Positions 1-8,601 are shown, counted from the first letter of the stretch. The stretch: DNA of 64,000 bases from Actinomycetes bacterium (GCA_022599915.1 JAHZLH010000001.1:1-64000); one strand, 5' to 3'. Program-made: numbers and translations. Notes: generated by a model from the letters alone, not told the origin.

Positions 1-449
1 AGTCCGCGACTAAGAAGGCCACTGCGGCGAAGAAGTCCGCGACTAAGAAGGCCACTGCGGCGAAGAAGTCCGCGACTAAGAAGGCCACTGCGGCCAAGAA
101 GTCCACGACTAAGAAGGCCACTGCGGCCAAGAAGTCCACGACTAAGAAGGCCACTGCGGCCAAGAAGACTGCGACTAAGAAGGTCACTGCGGCGAAGAAG
201 ACTGCGACCAAGAAGGCCACTGCGGCGAAGAAGTCGACCGCGAAGAAGTCGACCGCGAAGAAGTCGACCGCGAAGAAGTCAACGGCGAAGAAGTCGACCG
301 CGAAGAAGTCAACGGCGAAGAAGTCGACCGCCAAGAAGACTGCGGCGAAGAAGTCGACCGCCAAGAAGACTGCGGCCAAGAAGTCGACCGCTAAGAAGAC
401 TGCGGCCAAGAAGTCAACGGCGAAGAAGTCGACCGCCAAGAAGAAGTAG
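1..449 (+). CDS. hupB: HU-family nucleoid protein, C-terminal Lys/Ala-rich tail (5'-truncated)
   Basis: Only the last 148 codons are inside the window; the HU fold itself lies upstream, so the gene is partial. The visible part is entirely Lys/Ala/Thr/Ser: seven 11-residue units of the form SATKKATAAKK (positions 3-233), then fourteen pentapeptides of the STAKK/TAAKK type, ending KKK and TAG at 447-449. Such tails follow the DNA-binding HU domain in actinobacterial HupB/HupS and bind DNA non-specifically to compact the nucleoid. Position next to cofC and the gpsA-ddl cluster agrees with the usual actinobacterial locus of hupB. A lysine-rich histone H1-like protein without an HU domain is the alternative, because the N-terminus is not seen. 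Confidence 0.85.
   Translation, partial: SATKKATAAKKSATKKATAAKKSATKKATAAKKSTTKKATAAKKSTTKKATAAKKTATKKVTAAKKTATKKATAAKKSTAKKSTAKKSTAKKSTAKKSTAKKSTAKKSTAKKTAAKKSTAKKTAAKKSTAKKTAAKKSTAKKSTAKKK
3..446 (+). repeat. In-frame tandem repeats (33 bp, then 15 bp) encoding the HU tail
   Basis: Seven near-identical 33-bp units run from 3 to 233, each coding 11 residues. They are followed to 443 by fourteen 15-bp units coding STAKK or TAAKK. The units differ mainly by synonymous or Ser/Thr/Ala changes. They have no spacers and are coding, so they are not CRISPR. Arrays of this kind can change copy number by slippage. Confidence 0.9.
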
Positions 450-461
450 CGAGACTGTTGA

Positions 462-493
462 CTGTGGCGCGGCCCCGTGGGGTCGCGCCACAG
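462..493. terminator. Bidirectional hairpin between hupB and cofC
   Basis: An almost perfect inverted repeat pairs 462-476 with 479-493 (15 bp with one G-U wobble, very GC-rich) and is followed on the plus strand by a T-rich stretch (TTGTCTTT). It lies 12 bases after the hupB stop and 19 bases from the end of the convergent cofC. That is where a shared transcription terminator is expected. Confidence 0.75.
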
Positions 494-512
494 TTGTCTT
501 TAGCCGACTGCG

Positions 513-1133
513 CTAGCTGAGTTTCGGCACCAAATCAAGGTCCACAACACAGGCGCGAGTGTGTGGCCCCACTCCCAAGCGCAACGCGTCGGCGAGATCC
601 ACCAACGAATCGACGTCACGCCGCAGTCGCCGCAGTTCAGGCTGATGGAGTTCTACAAGCCCACTGCTGTGGTGGGCGGCGCGAGAACGAGCACCAAATT
701 CGGGCTGGACCCGACCGGCCTGGCCCAATACGGCGGTGGTACCTACTCCGGCGAGGTCACTGACGAAAGCGCCAGTCGACTGTGCGGCTTTATCGTCGCG
801 CCAAATTTTGAGAGCCAGGCTCAGATCTTCGCTGAGGACAGACGGTAGATCTCCCATCAGGATCACTACCGAATCGGTCGCAGGAATGGTTGCGGCGGCG
901 GCCGACAATGCGTAGTTCAGGCCCTTTCCCGGGTCAGACAGTTGTGGCACCGGGGCCTCGGGCGGGCCAGCTCCTACCACAACACATTTATCGATGTCAG
1001 GACAGCCGAGACATTGGTCGATCAGATCGCGGGCGAACGCGTTGGCCAGCAGGACTCTCGTTTCGGCATCGAGCAGCAGTCGACTCTTTGCCCGTGCTGG
1101 TGGCTTGAGCGGGATAATCGCAGTTACTGACAT
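513..1133 (-). CDS. cofC: 2-phospho-L-lactate/phosphoenolpyruvate guanylyltransferase (coenzyme F420 synthesis)
   Basis: A 206-residue protein of the CofC/FbiD family. It activates 2-phospholactate or phosphoenolpyruvate with GTP to give the guanylylated intermediate that CofD/FbiA joins to Fo during F420 synthesis. The N-terminus reads IIPLKPPARAKSRL, the nucleotide-binding segment of this MobA-like fold. GKGLNYAL (about 69-76), VILMGDLP (about 90-97) and PEFGARSR follow the family pattern, and the length is typical. An AGGAG stands about 9 bases before the ATG at 1133. It is convergent with hupB and divergent from plsC, the same neighbourhood as in mycobacteria. Its presence implies that the organism makes F420; no other F420 gene is in the window. 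Confidence 0.9.
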   Translation of the reverse strand: MSVTAIIPLKPPARAKSRLLLDAETRVLLANAFARDLIDQCLGCPDIDKCVVVGAGPPEAPVPQLSDPGKGLNYALSAAAATIPATDSVVILMGDLPSVLSEDLSLALKIWRDDKAAQSTGAFVSDLAGVGTTAVLGQAGRVQPEFGARSRAAHHSSGLVELHQPELRRLRRDVDSLVDLADALRLGVGPHTRACVVDLDLVPKLS

Positions 1134-1240
1134 TCCTGATATCTCCTGACCTCATTCAAGCCGATCTGGCAGCATTCGAGATGTGCACCCCGCCGTACGT
1201 CTTCACGTGGGGTGGCTGATAACGGTTCAAGGAGTAATGC

Positions 1241-1999
1241 GTGCGTGCCATTCCATCACAGCAGCCCGTAGGACCGTGGTACACGGCGGCGGCGGCGACG
1301 CTGTGGCCGGTCATGATGACCATCACTCGCCGGGATTGGCGCGGCGTTGAAAACCTAGGCGGACCACAGGACGGTATGGTGATCGCTGCCAATCACATGT
1401 CTTGGTTCGACCCGATGGTCATCTGCCATATTCTGAACGACAACAATCGAATACCCAGGTTCCTCGCCAAGGACGCGCTTTTCGATGTCCCGGCCTTCGG
1501 GAAAGTCGTCTCCGGAACTGGGCAGATCCCGGTGTACCGGGATTCCGAAAACGCGGCCGAGGCGGTTAGTGCGGCGGTAGCAGCGGTGTCCGAGGGGCAA
1601 GCGGTCGTGGTGTATCCGGAGGGGACGCTGACTCGTGACCCGAAACTGTGGCCGATGACTGGGAAGACTGGTGCGGCTCGCATCGCGCTGACCTCGGGTG
1701 CTCCGGTGGTACCGCTGGCGCATTGGGGTGCGCAGAAAGTGATGCGACCGTACAAGAAGGAGTTTCGGATCATCCCGCCACCGAAGATTGCCATTGCGGT
1801 CGGTGAGCCGGTCGATCTTGACGATCTGCGCGACCAGGAACTGACGCCGGAGGTGCTGACCGAAGCGACTAGTCGGATCATGGACGCCATCGCGATCCAG
1901 TTGGCGCAGCTACGTGGGGAGGAAGTACCTGAGTTGCGCTGGGACATGAAGGCGGAGGAACTACTCCCCATCGAGCACCCGCTGCCGCAGCCGGAGTGA
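1241..1999 (+). CDS. plsC: 1-acyl-sn-glycerol-3-phosphate acyltransferase (PlsC family)
   Basis: A 252-residue lysophosphatidate acyltransferase, which adds the second acyl chain in phosphatidic acid synthesis at the cytoplasmic membrane. The catalytic NHxxxxD motif is NHMSWFD at 51-57, and the acceptor-binding PEGT is at 126-129. Length and spacing match the family. The GTG start at 1241 is preceded by AAGGAG six bases upstream. It sits just before gpsA, which makes glycerol-3-phosphate, so the two genes serve the same phospholipid pathway. Actinobacteria carry several paralogues of this family, so exact acyl-acceptor specificity is inferred. Confidence 0.88.
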   Translation: MRAIPSQQPVGPWYTAAAATLWPVMMTITRRDWRGVENLGGPQDGMVIAANHMSWFDPMVICHILNDNNRIPRFLAKDALFDVPAFGKVVSGTGQIPVYRDSENAAEAVSAAVAAVSEGQAVVVYPEGTLTRDPKLWPMTGKTGAARIALTSGAPVVPLAHWGAQKVMRPYKKEFRIIPPPKIAIAVGEPVDLDDLRDQELTPEVLTEATSRIMDAIAIQLAQLRGEEVPELRWDMKAEELLPIEHPLPQPE

Positions 2000-2096
2000 T
2001 TTGCTACCGGTGAGCAAATGGGCACGACAGCGAGTTAGCCAGCCACTACCGTGCTAGTTGTGCCGGTTGAATCCGGAGAAGCGTAGGAGGTCGCAG

Positions 2097-3107
2097 ATGA
2101 CGAAAGTAGCGATTATGGGCGGTGGCTCCATGGGCACTGCCTACGGCATGGTCATGGCGGATGCTGGTTGCGATGTCATGATGTGGGCCCGGGAACCGGA
2201 GGTGGTGGCGGATGTCAATGACAACCACCGCAACGAAACCTTCCACCCTGGTCTGGATCTGCCGGCATCGCTGCGTTGCACCGGCGAGCCAGCAGAGGCA
2301 ATTTCTGCCGCTGAAATCGTCGTGCTCGCTATCCCTTCGCAAACGCTGCGCGAGAACCTCACTATCTGGCGGGAACATTTGGAGTCGGGCGCACTGCTGG
2401 TCACCTTGATGAAAGGGATTGAGAAGGGCACCAAGCTGCGAATGTCGCAGGTGCTGGCGGAAGTGGGACAAGTGCCCGCGGATCAAGTCGCGGTGGTCTC
2501 CGGCCCCAATCTCGCCCGCGAGATCATTCAACGGCAACCGGCAGCCACCACGGTGGCCTGCGTCGACCAGCAACGTGCCATCGGGTTGCAAGAGGCTTCC
2601 ACTACCAACTACTTCCGGCCCTACTTCACCACCGACGTGATCGGTGTCGAGATTGGCGGTGCGGTCAAGAACGTCATCGCACTCGCCAACGGCATGGCAG
2701 TCGGTCAAGGATTTGGCGAGAACTCACAGGCGGCATTGATTACTCGGGGGCTTGCGGAGATGACTCGGTTGGGGGTCGCGCTGTCGGCGAACCCGATGAC
2801 GTTCCTCGGTCTGGCCGGAATCGGTGACCTGATCGCCACCTGCTCCTCGTCGTTGTCCCGCAATCGGACGTTTGGGGAGAGCCTTGGTCGTGGGCTGACC
2901 GTGGCGGAAACTGAGGCGGCTACCAAGCAGACCTGTGAAGGGGTCAAGAGTTGCAAGCCGCTACTGGAGATGGCGCAAGACGCAGGGGTCGAGATGCCGA
3001 TCACCGAGCAGGTGGTGAAGGTCGTGCACGATGGGATGCCCCCGGCAGAAATGTTGCAGCATTTGATGTCGCGCCCCACTCGTGAGGAGCAAGGCCAGCA
3101 GTCATGA
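2097..3107 (+). CDS. gpsA: Glycerol-3-phosphate dehydrogenase [NAD(P)+]
   Basis: A 336-residue cytoplasmic enzyme that reduces dihydroxyacetone phosphate to sn-glycerol-3-phosphate, the backbone of phospholipids. The Rossmann signature GGGSMG is at 8-13. GPNLAREI, the catalytic-lysine segment IGGAVKNVIALANGM, and GIGDLIATC followed by SRNR are all typical of GpsA. The ATG at 2097 is chosen because GTAGGAGG precedes it at good spacing; an in-frame start at 2058 has no such site. Its stop overlaps the ATG of the next gene (ATGA), so the two are probably cotranscribed. Confidence 0.95.
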   Translation: MTKVAIMGGGSMGTAYGMVMADAGCDVMMWAREPEVVADVNDNHRNETFHPGLDLPASLRCTGEPAEAISAAEIVVLAIPSQTLRENLTIWREHLESGALLVTLMKGIEKGTKLRMSQVLAEVGQVPADQVAVVSGPNLAREIIQRQPAATTVACVDQQRAIGLQEASTTNYFRPYFTTDVIGVEIGGAVKNVIALANGMAVGQGFGENSQAALITRGLAEMTRLGVALSANPMTFLGLAGIGDLIATCSSSLSRNRTFGESLGRGLTVAETEAATKQTCEGVKSCKPLLEMAQDAGVEMPITEQVVKVVHDGMPPAEMLQHLMSRPTREEQGQQS

Positions 3108-3697
3108 CCCAGCGTGGGAAAGTGGTGCTGCTGCGCCACGGCGAAACCGAGTGGAGCCGCAGTGGCCAACACACGGGTCGCACCGACCTGCCGTTGACGG
3201 AAAAAGGTGAGGCGGATGCCGCCGCTTTGGCACCGATCATTGCGGCTCGAACCTTTGGGCTGGTGCTGATCTCGCCGCTGCAACGCGCACAGCAGACGGC
3301 CAGCCTGGCCGGACTGAGCGGAGAGATTGACGCCGATTTGCTGGAATGGGACTACGGCGCCTACGAAGGCCGCAAGACCGTAGACATTCGCAACGATCTT
3401 GGCGACCAAGACTGGACCATCTGGCGTGACCCGATCCCGCCGGGGGAGACCCCCGGGGAACAGCCGGAACAGGTTGCTGCTCGTGCCGGGGCAGTGCTGG
3501 ACCGGGTGGAGCCTTTCTTGCAGCAGGGTGACGATTGCGCCCTGGTTGCTCACGGTCATTTCCTGCGTATTCTTACTGCTACCTGGTTGGGACTGCCGGC
3601 GGTGGATGGTCGGCTTTTCGTGTTGGATGCCGGCGCGATCAGTGAACTGGGCTACGAGCACGAGACGCACACAATCAACTCTTGGAACAGTCATTAG
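3104..3697 (+). CDS. Histidine phosphatase family protein (phosphoglycerate-mutase-like)
   Basis: A 197-residue member of the histidine phosphatase superfamily. The phospho-acceptor motif LRHGETEW is at 10-17 and the second catalytic histidine lies in VAHGHFLRIL. LLEWDYGAYEGR carries the usual acidic residue. The small size points to a phosphatase (acid phosphatase or CobC/GpmB-like) rather than a glycolytic mutase, but the substrate cannot be read from sequence. It overlaps gpsA by four bases; translational coupling suggests a role in phosphometabolite turnover. A similar gene often sits beside gpsA and ddl in actinobacteria. Confidence 0.85.
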   Translation: MTQRGKVVLLRHGETEWSRSGQHTGRTDLPLTEKGEADAAALAPIIAARTFGLVLISPLQRAQQTASLAGLSGEIDADLLEWDYGAYEGRKTVDIRNDLGDQDWTIWRDPIPPGETPGEQPEQVAARAGAVLDRVEPFLQQGDDCALVAHGHFLRILTATWLGLPAVDGRLFVLDAGAISELGYEHETHTINSWNSH

Positions 3698-3848
3698 CTG
3701 CTCCGACTGAACGCAAGCCTGGTTCGAAACCTCCTGGTGGGAGTTGCATCGCGTCAGGAACCCCGCTGGTGTGAGCAGATCACCGGTGAATCTGGCCGAT
3801 CGATCCTCAATCCGGCGCGTGATGCTGCTGCGTCATCGAAGTGCTAGG

Positions 3849-3860
3849 TAGGGTCGGGCC
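3849..3860 (+). promoter_or_regulatory. Possible -10 element for leaderless ddl transcription
   Basis: TAGGGT (3849-3854) fits the actinobacterial -10 pattern TANNNT and ends six bases before the ddl ATG. A start site would then fall at the A of the ATG. No Shine-Dalgarno sequence precedes the ATG, which agrees with a leaderless mRNA. No convincing -35 was recognised. Confidence 0.4.
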
Positions 3861-4952
3861 ATGACTAAGCCGTCCGTCATGGTGCTTTTCGGTGGCCGCA
3901 GCAGCGAGCACTCCATTTCGTGCCTGAGCGCGGGCAGCATCTTGGCGGCCATTGACCGGGATCAGTACGAGGTAGTCGCGGTGGGTATCACCGAAGCCGG
4001 TGACTGGGTGCGCCACTCCGGTAATCCTGACGAGCTTCGGTCGGAAGCCGGCCAGCTTCCCGTCGTGACTGGTGAAGGTCGGGTCGAACTGTCGCTGTCA
4101 CCGCAGCGGCATGGCTTGTGGTTGACCGATGCTGCGGGAGGCCGCGACTGGCAGCCGGTGGATGTGGTGTTTCCAGTGCTCCATGGCCCCTACGGCGAAG
4201 ATGGTGCCGTCCAAGGGGCGCTTGAGGTAGCCGGTATGCCATTTGTGGGTAGTGGCGTGTTCGCCTCCGCCGCCTGCATGGACAAGGCCCACACCAAGAA
4301 ACTGCTCAGCGCTGAGGGGATCCCGGCCGGCCGTTGGCATGCGTTGCGACACGATGAGTGGGGACAAGAAGATCACCGAGAACGGATTGCGACGTTGGGA
4401 TGGCCGGTTTTCGTCAAACCTGCCCGAGCTGGCTCCAGCGTTGGGGTGAGCAAGGCCCGCGACGAGCAAGAACTCAAAGCAGCCATCGATGCCGCTGGTG
4501 CGCACGACCCGCGCATCATCGTGGAAGCGTCAGTAGAGAACGCCCTCGAAGTGGAGTGTGGCGTGCTAGTTGGTCCCGACCGGGTTCCCCGCGCTAGCGT
4601 CTGTGCTCGGATCAAAGTCGGACCCGAGCACGAGTTCTACGACTTCGAAGCCAAGTATCTCGACGACAGCGTTGAACTGATTGTGCCTGCCGATATTCCG
4701 CAAGCGGTGTCGACCGGGATCCAGGAACTCGCCATTGCGGCTTTCCAGGCGATGGACTGTGAAGGTTTGGCTCGCGTCGATGTATTCGTTGGCGCCGACG
4801 GCGAGGTCAGCATTAACGAAATCAACACCATGCCCGGTTTCACCGCAATCTCGATGTATCCGCGGATGTGGCAGGAAACCGGGGTCAGCTATCAGCAGTT
4901 GGTGGCTTCCCTGATTGGCGAGGCGTTGAGTCGTCGGCAGGGTCTTCGTTAG
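3861..4952 (+). CDS. ddl: D-alanine--D-alanine ligase
   Basis: A 363-residue ATP-grasp ligase that joins two D-alanines to the dipeptide used in peptidoglycan precursor synthesis, in the cytoplasm. The N-terminal GGRSSEHSIS is the Ddl signature near residue 11. PVLHGPYGEDGAVQG, PVFVKPARAGSSVGVSK and the C-terminal metal and substrate segment INEINTMPGF are all present, and length is normal. The ATG is preceded by a TAGGGT that may give a leaderless transcript. The 3' end overlaps the convergent DUF3515 gene by 68 bases. Confidence 0.96.
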   Translation: MTKPSVMVLFGGRSSEHSISCLSAGSILAAIDRDQYEVVAVGITEAGDWVRHSGNPDELRSEAGQLPVVTGEGRVELSLSPQRHGLWLTDAAGGRDWQPVDVVFPVLHGPYGEDGAVQGALEVAGMPFVGSGVFASAACMDKAHTKKLLSAEGIPAGRWHALRHDEWGQEDHRERIATLGWPVFVKPARAGSSVGVSKARDEQELKAAIDAAGAHDPRIIVEASVENALEVECGVLVGPDRVPRASVCARIKVGPEHEFYDFEAKYLDDSVELIVPADIPQAVSTGIQELAIAAFQAMDCEGLARVDVFVGADGEVSINEINTMPGFTAISMYPRMWQETGVSYQQLVASLIGEALSRRQGLR

Positions 4953-5361
4953 CTGGCTGGAGTTCCGCCACAACCTCGGCCGGATCGGAGTATCCGCCGG
5001 GCACCGTCAGTTCCAAGCGCGGATTCGAGTTCACGCTGGTGAATCGGTAGCCACCAGTTAACAGTTGCGGATACCAATCCACGCCATTGATTTCCACCAA
5101 CTGCGAGGTGGACGTGTAGGTGTCCGGTTCCGGTACACCGCAGCGCCACACCAGCGCCGGCGCCCCCCAGGCGGCAGTGGTGTCGGGATCGGGCATGGTT
5201 TCAATTTGTCGTTCGCCTGCCAACTCCGGGGGCAGCGCCTGGGCCAACTCAGCACATTTCTGCTGAGTCGCCTCGTCCAGCTCGGCTGGCGTCACCGGGA
5301 CCGCGCGACCGCAACCTGCCACCAGCAGGGTCACCAGCGACACGGCGAGGATCGGTTTCAT
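4885..5361 (-). CDS. DUF3515 family lipoprotein
   Basis: A lipoprotein of 158 residues from the ATG at 5361. A GTG nine bases further upstream is possible, but GGAGGG lies only two bases before it and 11 bases before the ATG, favouring the ATG. The signal peptide ends in the lipobox LVAGC (Cys17). The mature part has the DUF3515 pattern AWGAPALVWRCGVPEPD and NGVDWYPQL. The family is confined to actinobacteria, where it sits between ddl and thiL exactly as here; its function is unknown. It would be anchored on the outer face of the membrane. Its last 68 bases overlap the end of ddl on the other strand. Confidence 0.85.
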   Translation of the reverse strand: MKPILAVSLVTLLVAGCGRAVPVTPAELDEATQQKCAELAQALPPELAGERQIETMPDPDTTAAWGAPALVWRCGVPEPDTYTSTSQLVEINGVDWYPQLLTGGYRFTSVNSNPRLELTVPGGYSDPAEVVAELQPANEDPADDSTPRQSGKPPTADS

Positions 5362-5429
5362 CGTGCTCACAGCCCTCCACTAACGTTGACCAGGCTAGGG
5401 GATGTGATCCGGCGGAAAGTGAGGGCCAC

Positions 5430-6374
5430 ATGGCCGAGACGGTGGCAGACATAGGTGAGTTCGGTTTGATCGAGCTGATTCGACAGCGAGTCCCAGTTGG
5501 TGATGCCCAGTTGGGCATCGGAGATGATGCCGCCGTCTTGAGTCAACCCGGCAGCACCCTAGCCAGCGTGGACACGCTGGTGGCGGACCGGCATTTCAAG
5601 CCGGAATGGTGCTCCGGAGCCGATGTCGGCCATCGAGCTGCTGCCGCTGGCCTCGCAGATATTGCTGCCATGGGTGGTCAGCCTTCGGCGCTACTGGTGT
5701 CGCTGTCCATGCCGTCCGATACCGAGGTTTCCTGGGCCCTCGAACTGCTCGACGGTCTCGTTGCTGAAGCCCAAGTCGCCCGGGCGCAAGTAGTGGGGGG
5801 TGACCTGTGCCAGTCGGAGACTACGACCGTGTCGGTGACCGCCCTGGGGCGGGCGGAGCGCCCAGTTACTCGCGCTGGCGCTCGGCCAGGAGATGTCTTG
5901 GCTATCGCAGGTCGGCAAGGCTGGGCTGCTGCCGGTTTGACCGTACTGTCCAGAGGGTTTCGCTCACCACGGGCTCTTGTTGAGGCGTATCAACGGCCGC
6001 ACCCGCCGTATGACAGCGGCCCGCAAGCAGCCGCTGCTGGGGCAACGGCGATGATCGATATCAGTGATGGACTGTTGGCGGATGTGCGCCATCTGGCTGT
6101 TGAATCCAGCGCGGTCGCAGAACTGGACTCACAAGCAGTTCCAGTAGCCGATCAGCTACGGGAAACCTCGTCAGCTTTCAATGTGGACCCGTTGATGTGG
6201 GTGATGGCTGGTGGTGACGACCACTCGCTGGTGGCAGCCTTCCCGCCGGGTGTTGCCCTGCCGGAACTCTTCATTCCGATTGGCCGGATCACTGAGGTGG
6301 TCTCTGGTGAACCGGGGGTGACGGTGGATGGCCGCCATTGGAGTGGTCGGGGCGGCCACGACCATTTCCGGTAG
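5430..6374 (+). CDS. thiL: Thiamine-monophosphate kinase
   Basis: A 314-residue enzyme of the PurM/SelD-like ATP-binding superfamily. It phosphorylates thiamine monophosphate to thiamine pyrophosphate, the last step of the cofactor pathway. GIGDDAAVL (about 30-38), the metal-binding VDTLVADRHF, AAMGGQPSALLVSLSMP, GGDLCQ and MIDISDGLLADVRHL follow ThiL order. Length is typical. The gene runs divergently from the DUF3515 lipoprotein gene and convergently toward rpmB, so it is probably transcribed alone. No thiamine riboswitch was recognised in the 60-base upstream gap. Confidence 0.94.
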   Translation: MAETVADIGEFGLIELIRQRVPVGDAQLGIGDDAAVLSQPGSTLASVDTLVADRHFKPEWCSGADVGHRAAAAGLADIAAMGGQPSALLVSLSMPSDTEVSWALELLDGLVAEAQVARAQVVGGDLCQSETTTVSVTALGRAERPVTRAGARPGDVLAIAGRQGWAAAGLTVLSRGFRSPRALVEAYQRPHPPYDSGPQAAAAGATAMIDISDGLLADVRHLAVESSAVAELDSQAVPVADQLRETSSAFNVDPLMWVMAGGDDHSLVAAFPPGVALPELFIPIGRITEVVSGEPGVTVDGRHWSGRGGHDHFR

Positions 6375-6571
6375 TCCGATGGCTGCAAGGCAGCCGGCTA
6401 ATCGCTGGTAGCGGCCGATCAGACGGGGCTGGCTGGCTTTGGCTGGGCGTAACTAGCGCGGCGGGAGGGCGCCAAGTCGCCGAACATCGCGGTTGTTTCA
6501 GGACGAACTAGGGGTGGCGGGTAGATGATCGGAAGCGAGGGTGACCCGCGCCTGGGCAGGGCACTGAATCG

Positions 6572-6760
6572 CTAGGAACGCGTGACTTTGCCGGCCTTGA
6601 TGCAAGAGGCGCAAGCGTTGACCTTCTGCGGGGTGCCACCGATGACCGTGCGCACTGACTGGATATTGGGATTCCAGCGACGCTTGGTCCGCCGATGGGA
6701 GTGGGAGATGTTATGACCGAAACCGGGTCCTTTGCCGCAAACATCGCACTTCGCAGCCAC
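6572..6760 (-). CDS. rpmB: 50S ribosomal protein L28
   Basis: A 62-residue protein starting with GTG at 6760, with GGAG six bases upstream. [12 protein letters not shown] and the [12 protein letters not shown] segment are characteristic of L28. Cys5/Cys8 and Cys50/Cys53 form the zinc-ribbon pairs of the zinc-binding (C+) paralogue. Many actinobacteria also have a zinc-free copy induced by zinc limitation, which is not in this window. The gene diverges from the FakA-like gene, the conserved rpmB locus. Confidence 0.95.
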   Translation of the reverse strand: MAAKCDVCGKGPGFGHNISHSHRRTKRRWNPNIQSVRTVIGGTPQKVNACASCIKAGKVTRS

Positions 6761-6841
6761 GTCACACGCTCCAATGAACTAGGTTCGACCTGATGCTGAA
6801 ATCCCAGGCCGGTGTAAGCCGGTTCTCCCAGCCGAATCACT

Positions 6842-6871
6842 ACTCTAACCGAACGGCGTCGGTAGTGTGAA
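6842..6871 (-). promoter_or_regulatory. Putative rpmB promoter
   Basis: On the minus strand TTCACA (6871-6866) and TAGAGT (6847-6842) are separated by 18 bases, giving a transcript with a leader of about 75 bases before the rpmB GTG. The match to vegetative actinobacterial promoters is reasonable, but it rests on pattern only. Confidence 0.35.
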
Positions 6872-6918
6872 ATCCGTATCGATGTTTCTGCCTGCGCAGA
6901 CGCAGAGAGGCCAGGAAA

Positions 6919-8547
6919 GTGTCCATGTCCAGCCAGGTTGATGCCGAGTTCCTTCGGGACTGGGCCAACACTGCCACCGAGGCGCTGGCGTCTGCTCGTG
7001 AGGACATCGATGCGCTGAATGTATTCCCGGTTCCCGATGGCGATACCGGAACAAATATGTACTTGACTATGGTGGCGGCGCGGGAGGCGATGGCTGCCGA
7101 TCTAGTGGCCGAGGAGTCTGACGCTAGCGACAGTCCACAACTCGTCAGCTCTGCGGCTAGCGCGCTCGCCCGAGGGGCGCTCATGGGAGCTCGGGGCAAC
7201 TCCGGGGTGATCTTGAGCCAAATCGTGCGTGGCTTGGTGCGCATTTCGCCACAGGAGACCGCCAGTGCAGTCATGAATCCGGCCGACACCTTCCGGCGCG
7301 GCATGACTCAGGCAGCTGAATTGGCCTATGCGGCGGTAGCCGAGCCGCAAGAGGGCACCATGCTCACCGTGATGCGGTGCGCGGCAGAAGCGGCAGCCGA
7401 GGCCGGCGGTGACCTAGCCGATGTTTTGCGGGCGGCCGTGGAGGGCGGCGAAGAAGCGTTGGCACGGACACCAGAGATGTTAGAACCGCTGCGCCGCGCC
7501 GGTGTGGTTGATTCGGGCGGCTACGGAATCGTTGTGGTGCTGTCGGCCCTGCTGGAAGTCGTCACCGGCGTTCGACGACCGCCGCCGGATGCGGATGTCC
7601 CCGCGGTAGCGGTCACTGGGGACTCCCACACCGGCTACTCCGGTCCGGCTTATGAGGTGATGTTCTTACTAGAAGCCGATGACGAGGACATTCCGGGACT
7701 CAAGTCAGCGTTGGCGGAACTGGGTGATTCGTTGGTGGTGGTAGGTGGCGATCGACTGTGGAACATCCACGTACACGTTCACGATGCTGGTGCTGCGGTG
7801 GAGGCGGGTATGGCCGCTGGCCGGCCTTATCGAATCAAAATCACCTGGTTGTTTGATACCCCCGGTACCGGCCACGTGCAGGTGCGTCAGCGTTCGATTG
7901 TCGCCGTGGCTCATGGCCCAGGCCTGGGGCAGTTACTAGCGGAAATGGAGGTTGCGGTCGTCACAGCAGAACCTGGCGAAGCGCCTGCCACCGGAGAGTT
8001 GTTGCAGGCGGCCTTGAGTTCCGACGCTGGTGAGATCGTGTTGCTGCCCAGCGACAAGAACGTGACCTCCTCAGCGGAGTCAGCCGCGCACGCGGCGCGC
8101 AAAGATGGCTTGCGTGTCGCCGTTGTGCCGACGCGCTCCGTGGTGCAGACGCTGGCGGCGGTCGCGGTACACGATCCGGAAGCCGACTTCGATGACGACG
8201 TGGTGGCGATGTCGCGGGCAGCGGCCGCCACTCGATACGGTGCGGTCACCATCTCCACCAAAGAAGCCATCACCACCGCTGGTCCCTGTAAACCAGGGGA
8301 TGTACTCGGCATCGTGGATGGCGATATCTTGCAGATCGGTGAGGATGTGGAGAGCGTCGCAGGTCAGACCTTAGACCTGATGTTGTCTAGTGGCGGCGAA
8401 CTAGTGACGATCGTTTCTGGTGCAGACCTGGCTGGCGAGGTGGTAGACCGGCTGAACGGCAACTTGGCAATCAACCATCCGGGGGCGGATGTCACCGTCT
8501 ACGAAGGCGGTCAGCCGATCTGGCCACTGATCTTTGGCGTGGAATAG
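6919..8547 (+). CDS. fakA: DAK2-domain fatty acid kinase (FakA/YloV family)
   Basis: A 542-residue protein with an N-terminal DAK2 kinase domain and a C-terminal FakA domain. VFPVPDGDTGTNM (about 36-48) supplies the Asp ligands for Mg-ATP; ALARGALMGARGNSGVILSQ and VDSGGYGIVVV complete the DAK2 site within the first 200 residues. In FakA proteins this domain phosphorylates fatty acids presented by a FakB (DegV) partner, feeding exogenous fatty acids into phospholipids. No fakB is in the window. Start is GTG 6919 or ATG 6925. It precedes recG as in most Gram-positive genomes. Older annotations call it dihydroxyacetone kinase, which is unlikely. Confidence 0.88.
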   Translation: MSMSSQVDAEFLRDWANTATEALASAREDIDALNVFPVPDGDTGTNMYLTMVAAREAMAADLVAEESDASDSPQLVSSAASALARGALMGARGNSGVILSQIVRGLVRISPQETASAVMNPADTFRRGMTQAAELAYAAVAEPQEGTMLTVMRCAAEAAAEAGGDLADVLRAAVEGGEEALARTPEMLEPLRRAGVVDSGGYGIVVVLSALLEVVTGVRRPPPDADVPAVAVTGDSHTGYSGPAYEVMFLLEADDEDIPGLKSALAELGDSLVVVGGDRLWNIHVHVHDAGAAVEAGMAAGRPYRIKITWLFDTPGTGHVQVRQRSIVAVAHGPGLGQLLAEMEVAVVTAEPGEAPATGELLQAALSSDAGEIVLLPSDKNVTSSAESAAHAARKDGLRVAVVPTRSVVQTLAAVAVHDPEADFDDDVVAMSRAAAATRYGAVTISTKEAITTAGPCKPGDVLGIVDGDILQIGEDVESVAGQTLDLMLSSGGELVTIVSGADLAGEVVDRLNGNLAINHPGADVTVYEGGQPIWPLIFGVE

Positions 8548-8601
8548 TGACCCGGTGCGGCGCTGCGCTGGACGCTGGCGGCGGGATGCGACCCTGAAGT
8601 C

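Noticed and set aside
3-446. Regular repeats that could suggest a CRISPR array
   Set aside because: Units are directly adjacent, coding in one frame and give a Lys/Ala HU tail; there are no spacers.
2705-3694. 329-residue minus-strand frame opposite gpsA and the phosphatase gene
   Set aside because: Both plus-strand genes are certain, and the antisense frame has no recognisable domain.
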